A DNA stretch of 64,000 nucleotides from Paenibacillus sp. V4I3 (GTDB lineage: Bacteria > Bacillota > Bacilli > Paenibacillales > NBRC-103111): the NCBI RefSeq assembly GCF_030817215.1, contig NZ_JAUSZA010000001.1:1070501-1134500 (forward strand), given 5' to 3'. Made by a program: the position numbers and the translations under genes. Positions 35,306 through 45,072 of the stretch are shown piece after piece. Under the pieces are notes generated by a model. It was given only the letters and a program-made list of their open reading frames with translations, was not told the origin of the DNA and did no database searches. Numbering within the stretch: the stretch's first letter is position 1; the number at the start of each line of letters is the position of its first letter.

Positions 35306-36256
35306 ATGATTCTGTGCACAACGCTTGATTTTAGTGAGAAGCATTGTCTTCAGGTATTCGAGAAGACTGGAAAACAAATTCAAGTATCCAAAGACTTTCC
35401 TTCCATAACGAATAAAGATGAAATCAAAATACTCCTTACTTATGGCAACTACGATGACATCATTACGGAATCCGATCTGGAACAATTGCCTAACTTAGAG
35501 TGGATTCAACTATTTAGCGCTGGTTATGATAGTTTGCCGCTTGATGCGATGTTCAGAAGAAATATCAAACTGACGACAGCAAGCGGAGTTCACGCTAAAC
35601 CGATCAGTGAATATGTGTTAAGTATGATTCTTTATTTCTATAAGGATATTTCGAAATATTTAAATAGTAAAGGCAATCGGCATTGGGACGGTACGGATGA
35701 AGCCGAAGAGTTGGAAGGAAAAACCATCGGCATTCTAGGAACTGGCCATATTGGAAGCGAGATTGCAAAGAAATCCAAAGCATTGGGTTTGAGAACCATC
35801 GGATTAAATAGGGATGGCAGAATGGTTCAGGATTTCGACGCTGTCTTCCCTTTTCAACAAATTGACGCTCTGCTTAGCGAATGCGATATTGTTTGTTCCG
35901 TGCTTCCATCTACTTCATCTACGATTGGACTAATGGACCAAGAACGCTTCCGTGCTATGAAGGACGACGCCATTTTCATTAATGCAGGGCGTGGGGATTT
36001 AGTAGTTGAAAGCGATTTTATTGCGGTTATGAAGCAAGGCAAATTGAAAGGGGCGGCTTTGGATGTGTTTGCAGAAGAACCGCTTCCTCCCGATCATAAG
36101 CTGTGGGGCATGGACAACTTGATGATTACACCGCATATCTCAGCAAGAACGAACCAATACATGAATCGATGTGTAGATCTATTTTTGAAAAATATGGTGT
36201 TATATGAATCCCAAGAATGGGATCAGATGATCAACATCATTGATATTAAACTGTAG
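35306..36256 (+). CDS. D-isomer-specific 2-hydroxyacid dehydrogenase
   Basis: A 316-residue NAD(P)-dependent dehydrogenase that interconverts 2-oxo acids and D-2-hydroxy acids. The Rossmann motif is GILGTGHIGSEIAKK, the substrate-binding Arg is in INAGRGDLV, the Glu in VFAEEPLP and the catalytic His in ITPHISART. The start at 35306 follows AAAGGAGAGACAT. It opens the catabolic operon and is divergent from the SsuABC-like importer. It may act on a 2-oxo acid made by the aminotransferase, or supply the hydroxy acid oxidised by the GlcD/GlcF-like enzyme downstream; the substrate is unknown. Confidence 0.85.
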   Translation: MILCTTLDFSEKHCLQVFEKTGKQIQVSKDFPSITNKDEIKILLTYGNYDDIITESDLEQLPNLEWIQLFSAGYDSLPLDAMFRRNIKLTTASGVHAKPISEYVLSMILYFYKDISKYLNSKGNRHWDGTDEAEELEGKTIGILGTGHIGSEIAKKSKALGLRTIGLNRDGRMVQDFDAVFPFQQIDALLSECDIVCSVLPSTSSTIGLMDQERFRAMKDDAIFINAGRGDLVVESDFIAVMKQGKLKGAALDVFAEEPLPPDHKLWGMDNLMITPHISARTNQYMNRCVDLFLKNMVLYESQEWDQMINIIDIKL

Positions 36257-36260
36257 AAGT

Positions 36261-36326
36261 GAGAGACTTTGCGCTACGCTCAAAGATCCCAAAGCGGAGA
36301 GACTTTGAGCTACGCTCAAAGATCCC
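36261..36326 (+). repeat. Tandem pair of 30-bp hairpin repeats
   Basis: Two 30-bp units (36261-36290 and 36297-36326) differ at one base and are separated by AAAGCG. Each contains CTTTG(A/C)GC-TAC-GCTCAAAG; the second stem is perfect over 8 bp. They fill the gap between the dehydrogenase and ureohydrolase genes, just before the TTAGGAGG ribosome-binding site. Confidence 0.8.
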
Positions 36327-36344
36327 TATATTAGGAGGCATATC

Positions 36345-37331
36345 ATGATTAAATATAAGCCGGACGCATCATTTAAGCAACCTCGCTTTAGCGGGATTAC
36401 CACATTTATGCGATTGCCGCATGTTCAGACACTAGAGGAAATTGATTTTTTGGTGGCAGGTGTACCTTTCGACACGGGGCAAACCTTTCGTACAGGGGCT
36501 CGATTTGGCCCGAAAGCCATTCGTGAATCTTCGGTTCTAACCCGAACATTCTCACCCTATCATCAATTGAACTTGTTTGATTACGTTTCAGGTGTAGATT
36601 ATGGAGACATTTCGGTGATCCCAGGGTTCATTAAGGAAACCTATGACAAAATGGTAGAGGAATTAACGCCAATTTATGAAAAGGGGATTGTTCCGATTAT
36701 CATCGGCGGAGATCATTCGATTACTTTGGGAGAGCTGCGTGCAGCCGCCAAAACCTATGGTCCGCTTGCGCTTCTCCAATTCGATTCACACTGTGATACG
36801 TGGGATACTTATTTCGGCCAAAAGTATACACATGGCACACCATTCCGTCGAGCAGTAGAAGAAGGACTTATTGATACCGCACATTCCATCCAAATTGGGA
36901 TTAGGGGATCGTTAAACCATCCTAACGACGTGCAAGATGCTAAAGATCTTGGCTTTCAAGTCGTTACGACAGAAGAACTTGTGGAGATGGGGACGGACAA
37001 AATCGTCTCTATGATTCAAGAGAGAGTGCAAGATCGTCCTGTATTTATGACATTTGACATTGACTTTATTGATCCAGCTTTTGCTCCGGGAACAGGCACG
37101 CCCGAAGTTGGCGGTGTCATGTCCCGTGAAGCGTTGGCTATCCTGCGCAGGTTGAACGAAATCCGCTTTATCGGCTTTGATCTTGTGGAGACATTGCCTG
37201 CTTATGATCATGACCAAATTACTTCCGCTTTGGCGGCAAACCTCATTTTTGAAATGATTTCGCTGATCGCTCTGCAAAAAAGAAAGGAACAAGCACTTGC
37301 GTTAGCTTTGGATGTCCCAAACGCCTTGTAA
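36345..37331 (+). CDS. Agmatinase/guanidinobutyrase-family ureohydrolase
   Basis: A 328-residue binuclear-metal ureohydrolase that splits urea from a guanidino compound. All metal motifs are present: GGDHS, FDSHCDTWD and FDIDFIDPAFAPGTGTPE. The DSHCDTWD form and the GTGTPEVGG end place it with agmatinases, guanidinobutyrases and related enzymes, not arginase. The next genes encode GABA-type aminotransferase and succinate-semialdehyde dehydrogenase, which favours 4-guanidinobutyrate (product GABA); agmatine, guanidinopropionate or guanidine itself are alternatives. No nickel-insertion genes such as accompany guanidine hydrolase are adjacent. TTAGGAGGCATATC precedes the ATG. The 3' end overlaps the convergent LysR gene by 30 bases. 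Confidence 0.85.
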   Translation: MIKYKPDASFKQPRFSGITTFMRLPHVQTLEEIDFLVAGVPFDTGQTFRTGARFGPKAIRESSVLTRTFSPYHQLNLFDYVSGVDYGDISVIPGFIKETYDKMVEELTPIYEKGIVPIIIGGDHSITLGELRAAAKTYGPLALLQFDSHCDTWDTYFGQKYTHGTPFRRAVEEGLIDTAHSIQIGIRGSLNHPNDVQDAKDLGFQVVTTEELVEMGTDKIVSMIQERVQDRPVFMTFDIDFIDPAFAPGTGTPEVGGVMSREALAILRRLNEIRFIGFDLVETLPAYDHDQITSALAANLIFEMISLIALQKRKEQALALALDVPNAL

Positions 37332-38177
37332 TAAATCCGAGAACGACTTAATTGCAGGTTCATGGGCTCGGCTTTTTAAATAAATAACGGATGTTTCCAC
37401 TTGGTTCGGAAAGCGTTCAAGAACGGTGACTGCACCTGTATTGATCTCTGATTTCATCAAATCTTCACTAACTAAAGCGATTCCCATTTTATTGATAACC
37501 GCCTGTTTAATCGTTTCTTCGCTCCCTAGTTCAATGATGGAAGAAGGGGAGTAGGTCATATTGGATAAGCAGCTGTTGACCAATTCGGTAAAATTGCAGC
37601 TGTGTTGATAAGAAATAAACGGAAAATTTTTAAAAATAAAGGATAAATCGTTCTCTGGGGTCAAATTGCTTGCTGCGGTCAAGAGCAGATCTTCTTTTTT
37701 GAGCAGGATGGCCTCGATTTCTTTAGAGTCGCAAGCACCTGCAATGATGCCGATGTCCGCCGTACGGGAAGAAATCATTTTAATCGTGTCGTGACTGTTG
37801 CATGAAACGAGACGCAAATTGATCTGAGGATAAGCTTTCAAGAAATCACTGATGATGAAGGACAAATAATGACTGCAATAAAACTCTGGCGCAGCAATAA
37901 CAAGGGATCCATGCGGAAGATCTAATTGCTTTAATCCTTCTTCCATTTCTTGAACAACGAGCATCAGCTTGTCCGTATATTGCTTCAGTAGATTTCCAGC
38001 GGGCGTTAAAAATGTTTGTTTACCGATACGATGGAATAATTTATGACCGATTTCTTTTTCGAGAAGTTGAATTTGTAAAGTGATAGTTGGCTGCGTATAG
38101 CCTAGGTGTTCGGCAGCTTTGGTTAAGTTCATATAGTCTGCAGCGACTTGAAACGATTTTAAGTTTTTGAGTTCGAT
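37302..38177 (-). CDS. LysR-family regulator with probable AUC start codon
   Basis: A LysR regulator with an N-terminal winged helix (NLTKAAEHLGYTQPTITLQI) and a substrate-binding domain. The first ATG (38132) would remove helix one. In frame upstream the DNA encodes IELKNLKSFQVAADY, the standard LysR beginning, and GGAGG lies nine bases before the ATC at 38177, exactly where ATG should be. I therefore place the start at ATC, giving 291 residues, the normal family length. A sequencing error (ATG to ATC) is the main alternative. It is divergent from the aminotransferase gene and convergent with the ureohydrolase gene, and probably controls the whole cluster in response to a pathway metabolite. 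Confidence 0.75.
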   Translation of the reverse strand: MELKNLKSFQVAADYMNLTKAAEHLGYTQPTITLQIQLLEKEIGHKLFHRIGKQTFLTPAGNLLKQYTDKLMLVVQEMEEGLKQLDLPHGSLVIAAPEFYCSHYLSFIISDFLKAYPQINLRLVSCNSHDTIKMISSRTADIGIIAGACDSKEIEAILLKKEDLLLTAASNLTPENDLSFIFKNFPFISYQHSCNFTELVNSCLSNMTYSPSSIIELGSEETIKQAVINKMGIALVSEDLMKSEINTGAVTVLERFPNQVETSVIYLKSRAHEPAIKSFSDLLQGVWDIQS

Positions 38178-38284
38178 CGCAAGCAGCCTCCTTCAACTTC
38201 AAACAATGTGACTAAATTATAAACGAACCAAGATTGAAAGAGCAATCTGCTGATTAATAAATTTAATGGAAAAGGTGATGGCAC

Positions 38285-39571
38285 ATGAACAAACTGCTTC
38301 AGAAAACGTTATTTGAACGAGCTGCAGAAGTATTGCCGCCAGCTGCGCTGCGCGCTACAAAATTAGGTGTGATTAAAGGGCAAGGTTCCTATGTGACAAC
38401 CGAAGACGGCAAGCAATATTTGGACTTTGCAAGCGGTGTGGCTGTAACCAATGTAGGACATAACCACCCGTATGTAGTGGAAAAAGCGAAAGCCCAGATG
38501 GAGGAACTAATCCACGGCGGTCATAATGTGGTCTACTACCCAGCCTATGTCGAATTAGCGGAGAAATTGAATGAGTTAAATGGCGGAGGAAATAAAGTCT
38601 ATTTCTCTAACAGCGGCGCGGAAGTCAATGAAGGAGCCATTAAGCTAGCGAAAAAGGTAACGAAAAGATCAGGCATTATTTCTTTTAAGCGCAGCTTCCA
38701 TGGCCGTACGATTGCCACAACAACATTAACCGCATCGAACTCGCTTTACCGCAAGGATTATGAAGGTCTGCTGCCGAGCGTGTATTTTGCAGAATATCCT
38801 TACGCTTTCCGTACGGGATTGAAAGAGGAAGCTGAAACGAAGCGTTGTCTGGATCAATTGGATGAAGTTTTCCGTTTCTTGATTGCTCCGGATCAAGTAG
38901 CAGCCATCATTATGGAACCGATTCAAGGCGAAGGCGGGTACATCGTTCCTCCGAAAGCTTTCTTGAAATCGATTCGCGAAATTTGTGATCAACATGGCAT
39001 CCTGCTTATCTATGATGAAATTCAAACCGCATTCGGACGTACAGGTAAAATGTTTGCATGGCAGAATTTTGATGTGAAACCGGATATTCTGACGCTGGCC
39101 AAAGGCATTGCTAATGGCTTTCCGCTAAGTGCTTTAGTGGCGCGAGCCGAATTGATGGATCAGTGGGCTCCTGGCACTCATGGCGGTACGTATGGCGGCA
39201 ATCCGATTGCGTGTGCGGCCTCATTAGCCGTAATCGAACTGTTAGAAGGCGGCCTGCTTGATAACGCGGTAGCTATGGGACAGTACTTTATGGACCAATT
39301 AAAGGGACTTACGTCAAGCTTTGCGGCAATTAAAGATATCCGTGGTTTGGGTGTCATGATTGGCATGGAGCTTATGACGAAGGACGGCGAGCCTGATGCT
39401 CAGTCTGTTACGATGCTGAAAGATAAGGCACTCGAAAAAGGACTTATTCTCTTAACCTGCGGCACAGAAAGAAATGTCATCCGCTTTATGCCGTCGACGG
39501 CTGTTTCCAAAGCGGAGATCGATCAAGCCATGACGATTATCAGAGAAGCTCTAACGGTAATATTCGGCTAA
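38285..39571 (+). CDS. gabT: Class III aminotransferase, 4-aminobutyrate type
   Basis: A 428-residue PLP enzyme. The PLP lysine is in LTLAKGIANGFPLS, the cofactor Asp region reads LLIYDEIQTAFGRTG, phosphate binding is in NSGAEVNEGAIKLAK and the C-terminal motif is GGTYGGNPIACAA. It moves the amino group of GABA (or another omega-amino acid) to 2-oxoglutarate, giving succinate semialdehyde. AAAAGGTGATGGCAC precedes the ATG. GabD follows by 22 bases, which supports the GABA assignment; beta-alanine or ornithine-type substrates remain possible. Glutamate dehydrogenase further down would regenerate 2-oxoglutarate. Confidence 0.87.
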   Translation: MNKLLQKTLFERAAEVLPPAALRATKLGVIKGQGSYVTTEDGKQYLDFASGVAVTNVGHNHPYVVEKAKAQMEELIHGGHNVVYYPAYVELAEKLNELNGGGNKVYFSNSGAEVNEGAIKLAKKVTKRSGIISFKRSFHGRTIATTTLTASNSLYRKDYEGLLPSVYFAEYPYAFRTGLKEEAETKRCLDQLDEVFRFLIAPDQVAAIIMEPIQGEGGYIVPPKAFLKSIREICDQHGILLIYDEIQTAFGRTGKMFAWQNFDVKPDILTLAKGIANGFPLSALVARAELMDQWAPGTHGGTYGGNPIACAASLAVIELLEGGLLDNAVAMGQYFMDQLKGLTSSFAAIKDIRGLGVMIGMELMTKDGEPDAQSVTMLKDKALEKGLILLTCGTERNVIRFMPSTAVSKAEIDQAMTIIREALTVIFG

Positions 39572-39593
39572 TCCAGATGAAGGGGGATTTCAT

Positions 39594-41027
39594 ATGCTTT
39601 ATATAAACGGAAAATGGTGTGACGCACAATCGAATCAAACATTTGAGGTAAAAAACCCGGCGACGGGTAATATCGTAGCCTCCGTAGCCAAAGGGGACGC
39701 CGTTGATGCGGAAGCGGCAATAAAAGCTGCACAGGCTGCTCTCCAAGCATGGGGGAAGAAGACGGCAAAAGAGCGTTATGCGTATATGAAGAAGGCGGCG
39801 GATATTCTTCGCTCCCGAACCGATGAAATCGCGGAACTGGTCACACGTGAGATGGGTAAACCCGTAGCTGAAGCGAAGGGAGAGCTCGGGCTGGCCATTG
39901 ATTATTTGGATTGGTACGCCGAAGAAGGCAAACGAATCTATGGAGATACGATTCCTGCGTCTGCACCTAATAAAAGAATTATCGTCATTCGACAGCCGAT
40001 TGGTGTTGTCGGAGCCATTACACCTTGGAATTTCCCGCTGGCTATGATTACGCGTAAAGTTGCTCCTGCTATCGCAGCGGGCTGTACGATTGTGCTCAAA
40101 GCGGCATCCGCTACACCATTATCGGCGATTGAAATCTTCAAGGCATTTGATGAGGCTGGGTTGCCGCCCGGTGTTGTAAATCTTGTGAATGGTTCTGCAT
40201 CAGCGGTTGTAGGGGCGATGATGAAAAGCCCAGTCGTACGCAAAATTACATTTACCGGTTCGACGGAGGTAGGCAAGGAGCTTGTCCGACAATCAGCGGA
40301 TACGATGAAAAAGGTATCCATGGAGCTAGGCGGGAATGCACCATTTCTGGTCTTCGAAGATGCCGATTTGGAGAAAGCCGCGGAGGGCGCGATCGCAAGT
40401 AAATTCCGCAATGCCGGCCAAACCTGTGTGTGTACGAACCGCATTTATGTTCAGAAATCGGTCGCGAAGAAATTCGCCGAGATTATCGCAGAGAAAATGA
40501 AATTGTTGGTCGTCGGCAATGGGTTAGATGCGGGAGTAAACATCGGTCCCCTTATCGATAACCAGGCTATTGAGAAAGTAGAAGATCAAATTGCCGATGC
40601 TATGAGCAAAGGAGCAACATTGATCAGTGGTGGAAGCAGGCTTATGGAAGGCGAATTTGCCAAAGGGACCTTTTTCCAACCGACGGTGCTTCTGCATACC
40701 ACACAGGAAATGAAAATTTCCAGAGAAGAAACATTTGGACCTGTGGCTCCGATTTTCGAATTTGAGACAGAGGAAGAAGTGATCCAGAAAGCCAACGATA
40801 CGGAATTCGGCTTGGCTTCCTACGTATTTACCCAAAACCTATCCCGTATGTTCCGTGTTGCGGAAGCTTTGGAATACGGCATTGTCGGGATCAATGATCC
40901 CCTGCCAACCGTTGCTCAAGCGCCATTCGGCGGTGTGAAAGAATCCGGGGTTGGCCGCGAAGGCGGGAAATACGGCATCGAAGATTATTTGGATTATAAG
41001 TTCCTCTCGATTCAGCTTGAAATCTAA
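39594..41027 (+). CDS. gabD: Succinate-semialdehyde dehydrogenase (NAD(P)+)
   Basis: A 477-residue aldehyde dehydrogenase of the GabD group. Catalytic Cys278 is in NAGQTCVCTNR, with Cys280 forming the second cysteine of the redox-sensitive pair seen in E. coli GabD. General base Glu244 lies in SMELGGNAP, and cofactor binding is in TPWNFPLAMITRKVAPA. It oxidises succinate semialdehyde to succinate. AAGGGGGATTTCAT precedes the ATG. Together with the aminotransferase it forms the GABA-to-succinate steps. Confidence 0.9.
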   Translation: MLYINGKWCDAQSNQTFEVKNPATGNIVASVAKGDAVDAEAAIKAAQAALQAWGKKTAKERYAYMKKAADILRSRTDEIAELVTREMGKPVAEAKGELGLAIDYLDWYAEEGKRIYGDTIPASAPNKRIIVIRQPIGVVGAITPWNFPLAMITRKVAPAIAAGCTIVLKAASATPLSAIEIFKAFDEAGLPPGVVNLVNGSASAVVGAMMKSPVVRKITFTGSTEVGKELVRQSADTMKKVSMELGGNAPFLVFEDADLEKAAEGAIASKFRNAGQTCVCTNRIYVQKSVAKKFAEIIAEKMKLLVVGNGLDAGVNIGPLIDNQAIEKVEDQIADAMSKGATLISGGSRLMEGEFAKGTFFQPTVLLHTTQEMKISREETFGPVAPIFEFETEEEVIQKANDTEFGLASYVFTQNLSRMFRVAEALEYGIVGINDPLPTVAQAPFGGVKESGVGREGGKYGIEDYLDYKFLSIQLEI

Positions 41028-41048
41028 GTGCAGCAAGGGGTGAATAAA

Positions 41049-42473
41049 GTGGGCTACAGAAAAGTGGATGCGGCAATCGTACTTGAAATCCGCGAGATCA
41101 TCCCAGAGCCAAAACGTATCTTCATGGATAAACAAGACTTGGCCAGCTATTCCTTCGACGCTTCATTCGGTATTCATTTTCCCGAAATTGTGATTCAACC
41201 TGTATCTACAGATGAAGTGGCTCGCATTGTTAAACTGGCCTATCAACATACAATTCCTATTTGTCCGAGGGGCCAGGCTACTTCGTTATCTGGAGGACCG
41301 CTCGCTGTTGAAGGCGGAATTGTACTGGATATGACCAAAATGAATCAGGTGCTGGACATTATGCCTGATGATCTCATTGCCATTGTGTCTCCTGGTATCA
41401 TCACGGGTGACATTCATCGCGCAGCAGATAAATACGGATTGATGTATCCCCCTGACCCAAGCAGCTCGGCGATTTCTACGATAGGTGGAAATTTGGCGGA
41501 AAATGCGGGCGGTCCAAGAGGGTTGAAATATGGAGTAACCAAAGATTATGTGCTCGGTCTGGAAGTGGTCACGCCTCAGGGGGAAGTGATTCGAACTGGC
41601 AGTCGAACCGTCAAGAATGTGACTGGCTACGATCTAACAAAGCTAATCGTTGGAGCGGAAGGAACCTTAGGCATCATCACACAGGCGATTCTTCAGCTGA
41701 TTCCAAAACCGCGTGCAACCGGGACGTTAATGGCGATTTTTGATGATATTGTCACGTCAGGCAAAGCCATTTCGCAAATTTTAACCTCAGGCATTCTGCC
41801 TGCAAAAATGGAAATTATGGACCAAGCCTGCATTCAGGCTGTTGAGTCCTATCAACCAAGCGGCTTGCCCATCGATGCGGAAGCGATTCTTCTCATCGAG
41901 ATCGATGGTCATCCCCGCGCGGTTGAAAAAGAATTGGTTGAAGTTGCCGCCATTTTCGAGAAAATCGGTGCGCGGAAAGTCATTATAGCCAAGACGCAAG
42001 AGGAAAGCGACAGTCTGTGGAAAGCCCGGAAAATGGTATCCCCTGCGATCACAAGGGTGAAACCGACCAAAATATCCGAGGATGCAACCGTCCCCCGCAG
42101 TAAAATTCCGGATATGTTTGCAAGGCTGAAAGAGATTCGCGATAAGTACAACGTCAATCTTGTTGTGTTCGGGCATGCCGGAGACGGCAACCTTCACCCG
42201 AATATTATTGCAGATAAAAGGGACCAAGAGGAAATGAAGCGGGTGGAAATGGCGGTTGCGGAAATTTTCGAAACGGCTATTGCTTTAGGCGGTACACTTT
42301 CGGGTGAGCACGGCATTGGTACTATGAAATCGCCTTTCATGGAAATGGAACTAGGTGTAGTCGGACTGGACATGATGAAACGGATTAAAGAGAGCTGGGA
42401 CCCCAAGAACATTATGAATCCAGGCAAAATATTTCCTAAACCAGGTCAAAAGCTCGTACTGACAGAGGGATGA
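41049..42473 (+). CDS. glcD: FAD-linked oxidase, GlcD-like (glycolate/D-2-hydroxyacid dehydrogenase subunit)
   Basis: A protein of about 474 residues in the GlcD/D-lactate dehydrogenase family. The FAD-binding domain carries CPRGQATSLSGGPLAVEGGI and PSSSAISTIGGNLAENAGGP, and the C-terminal cap domain shows FGHAGDGNLHPNI and GEHGIGTMK. It oxidises a D-2-hydroxy acid to the 2-oxo acid and passes electrons to the FeS partner encoded next. I start at the GTG at 41049, which follows AAGGGGTGAATAAA; a GTG at 41028 would lie right behind the gabD stop without a ribosome-binding site. The substrate may be glycolate, D-lactate or D-2-hydroxyglutarate. Confidence 0.85.
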   Translation: MGYRKVDAAIVLEIREIIPEPKRIFMDKQDLASYSFDASFGIHFPEIVIQPVSTDEVARIVKLAYQHTIPICPRGQATSLSGGPLAVEGGIVLDMTKMNQVLDIMPDDLIAIVSPGIITGDIHRAADKYGLMYPPDPSSSAISTIGGNLAENAGGPRGLKYGVTKDYVLGLEVVTPQGEVIRTGSRTVKNVTGYDLTKLIVGAEGTLGIITQAILQLIPKPRATGTLMAIFDDIVTSGKAISQILTSGILPAKMEIMDQACIQAVESYQPSGLPIDAEAILLIEIDGHPRAVEKELVEVAAIFEKIGARKVIIAKTQEESDSLWKARKMVSPAITRVKPTKISEDATVPRSKIPDMFARLKEIRDKYNVNLVVFGHAGDGNLHPNIIADKRDQEEMKRVEMAVAEIFETAIALGGTLSGEHGIGTMKSPFMEMELGVVGLDMMKRIKESWDPKNIMNPGKIFPKPGQKLVLTEG

Positions 42474-42477
42474 AGAG

Positions 42478-43753
42478 ATGACAAAACTTCCTTACGATGA
42501 AACCATTCAATGTGTGCAGTGCGGCTACTGCTTACCTGCTTGTCCAACCTATGTGTCGATGGGCAAAGAAACCCATTCCCCCCGCGGGCGAATTAATTTA
42601 GTAAAAATGGCGGCTGAAGGGCGCATCGCCGTCATGGATATGCAAGAATCGATCGACTTGTGTCTGGGCTGCCGGGCTTGTGAGACAGCATGTCCTTCGG
42701 GCGTTGAGTATGGCAAGATTCTAGAAGGAGCCAGAGAGGTTCTGCACGAGCAGAAAGCCCAAAGTGCACCTGTTAAATGGACACAAGATGCATTAATCAA
42801 TAAATTAATGCCCAATTCTAAACGATTAAACCAAGTGTCGAATGTGCTGTGGTTATATCAATCCTCTGGCTTGCAAAAAATAGTCCGTAAGGGGAAGCTA
42901 AGCAGAATTTTGCCGGGCAATTTATCTGCGTTTGAAGAGATATTGCCTACAATCACATCACCGAAAAGCCCGCCGTCAGCGGCCGGATGTGTTTAAGCCG
43001 AGTGAAGGGGTTCCAACCAAATGGAAGGTTGCCTTCTTCACCGGTTGTATCATGGATGCGATGTTTGAGAAAATTAATCGACTTTCAATGGAATTGTTAG
43101 CGGCAGCAGGCTGTGAGGTCTATGTGATTAAGGAGCAAACCTGCTGTGGCGCGCTGCATGCCCATACTGGAAGAATGGATGAGGCCCGTAATCTGGCGAA
43201 GCAGAATATTATGGCTTTTGAATCACTGGATGTAGACTTTATTGTTAACAATGCCGGCGGATGTGGTGCTGCGTTGGTGGAGTATGACCATCTCCTTAAG
43301 GGTGATCCGGAATGGGAGGAGCGGGCCGCCGCTTTTGCCAAGAAGAATCGGGATATTAGCCAGCTCTTGGCCCAATGCGAACTCCCTTTCAAACATCCCA
43401 TCGAAGCGGTCATCACCTATCAGCGGTCATGCCATATGACCAATGTGCAGAAAGTTGTGTCTGAACCTCTAGCGTTGATCAAAAGCGTTCCTGGTGCTGC
43501 CTACAAGGAAATGGAAAATCCTCATATGTGCTGCGGCTCTGCAGGCATATACAATATGGTGAACTATGAGGAGTCAATGGAAATTCTAGATGCCAAAATG
43601 ATCGACTCCAAGAAAACGCAGGCGACTATTATTGTTACGACAAATCCTGGATGCCTCCTGCAAATGCAATTAGGAATTAGGCGAGAAGGATTATCCGGCA
43701 CCGTTCGGGCCGTTCATGTCGTAGAGCTTTTAGCAGAATCCATGGGGTTATGA
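42478..43753 (+). pseudogene. glcF: FeS subunit GlcF-like, split by a single-base frameshift
   Basis: The 5' half (42478-42996) encodes two 4Fe-4S motifs, CVQCGYCLPACP and CLGCRACETACP. The 3' half (frame of 42932-43753) encodes two CCG domains, with FFTGCIMDAM, TCCGALHAHTG and MCCGSAGIYN. The halves join if one A is removed from the AAAA run at 42964-42967, giving PKARRQRPDVFKPSEG in place of the early stop. The whole would be about 425 residues, normal for GlcF. The frameshift could be real inactivation, phase variation or a homopolymer sequencing error. The adjacent flavin subunit is intact. Confidence 0.8.
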
Positions 43754-43766
43754 GGAGAGATACAAG

Positions 43767-45053
43767 ATGGGGTTAACGACGACTGAAGCCATTACAGAGA
43801 AACAGCCGCTCATGGAAAATACAAATGTCTTGGAAAGAACACAAGAGGTGATTCGTGTTGCACTCGAGAAAATGGGGTGCAGCGAAGCCTTTTATGAATT
43901 GTTAAAGGAGCCGCTTCGGTTGTTAACGGTTCGTATTCCAGTAAAAATGGATGATGGTTCTGTTCGAATTTTTACGGGTTATCGAGCGCAGCATAATGAT
44001 GCTGTTGGACCTACCAAGGGAGGCATTCGATTTCATCCTAGTGTAACTGCCGAAGAAGTGAAAGCGCTTTCTATGTGGATGACGATCAAATGCGGCATTG
44101 CCGATCTCCCTTATGGCGGTGGGAAAGGCGGCATTCAATGCGACCCGCGTTCCTTGTCGTTCCCAGAACTGGAGCGTTTAAGCCGAGGGTATGTGCGGGC
44201 CATTAGCCAAATTGTAGGGCCAACTAAAGATATCCCAGCTCCTGATGTCTATACCAATGCGCAAATTATGGCGTGGATGATGGATGAGTACAGCCGCATT
44301 CGGGAGTTTGACGCCCCGGGCTTCATTACCGGCAAGCCAATCGTCTTGGGCGGATCTGCTGGAAGAGAATCGTCGACAGCCATGGGTGTTACGATTTTGA
44401 TTAGAGAAGCGGCTCAAGTTGCAGGCATTCAGTTAGAGGGTGCGCGGGTCATTATTCAGGGATTTGGCAATGCTGGCAGCTTCCTTGCTCAATTTCTGCA
44501 TGATGCCGGAGCCCGAATTGTCGGGATTTCCGATGCCAATGGCGCCTTATACGATGCGGATGGATTAGATGTCCAATACCTCATAGACAGGCGCGACTCC
44601 TTTGGATCTGTGACCAATTTATTTTCAAATACAATCACGAATCAAGAACTGCTGATCAAAGATTGCGATATCCTCGTGCCAGCGGCGATCGAAAATCAAA
44701 TCACAGAGGAAAATGCGCCGCATATCAAGGCGAAGATTGTTGTGGAGGCAGCGAATGGGCCTACAACCATGAAAGCAACGGAAATATTAACGGAAAGAGG
44801 CATCCTGCTCGTTCCAGATGTGCTCGCCAGCTCAGGCGGCGTGATCGTCTCTTATTTTGAATGGGTGCAAAACAATCAGGGTTACTACTGGCCAGAAGCA
44901 GAAGTGAACGAAAAGTTGACACATATCATGATTAAATCCTTCCATAGCGTCTATCAAACTTCTGTCCAGAAAAAGATAGATATGAGATTAGCAGCGTACA
45001 TTGTCGGACTAAAGCGAGTCGTGGAAGCAACCAAATGGCGAGGGTGGATTTGA
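43767..45053 (+). CDS. gdhA: Glutamate dehydrogenase (NAD-type, RocG/GudB-like)
   Basis: A 428-residue hexameric-type glutamate dehydrogenase. The catalytic Lys region reads PYGGGKGGI, the substrate region [11 protein letters not shown], and the dinucleotide-binding loop [13 protein letters not shown]. Its length and C-terminal [12 protein letters not shown] match the RocG/GudB catabolic group. It oxidises glutamate to 2-oxoglutarate and ammonia, regenerating the acceptor used by the GabT-like enzyme. GAGGAGAGATACAAG precedes the ATG, 13 bases after the glcF stop. The organism may have another glutamate dehydrogenase elsewhere. Confidence 0.92.
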   Translation: MGLTTTEAITEKQPLMENTNVLERTQEVIRVALEKMGCSEAFYELLKEPLRLLTVRIPVKMDDGSVRIFTGYRAQHNDAVGPTKGGIRFHPSVTAEEVKALSMWMTIKCGIADLPYGGGKGGIQCDPRSLSFPELERLSRGYVRAISQIVGPTKDIPAPDVYTNAQIMAWMMDEYSRIREFDAPGFITGKPIVLGGSAGRESSTAMGVTILIREAAQVAGIQLEGARVIIQGFGNAGSFLAQFLHDAGARIVGISDANGALYDADGLDVQYLIDRRDSFGSVTNLFSNTITNQELLIKDCDILVPAAIENQITEENAPHIKAKIVVEAANGPTTMKATEILTERGILLVPDVLASSGGVIVSYFEWVQNNQGYYWPEAEVNEKLTHIMIKSFHSVYQTSVQKKIDMRLAAYIVGLKRVVEATKWRGWI

Positions 45054-45072
45054 ATAAAAGGGGGATTTGCCT

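Noticed and set aside
36261..36326. CRISPR-like direct repeats
   Set aside because: Only two units, a 6-base spacer, internal hairpins and no cas genes.
38132..38177. LysR start at the ATG at 38132
   Set aside because: It lacks a ribosome-binding site and cuts off the conserved first helix; the family N-terminus is encoded just upstream.
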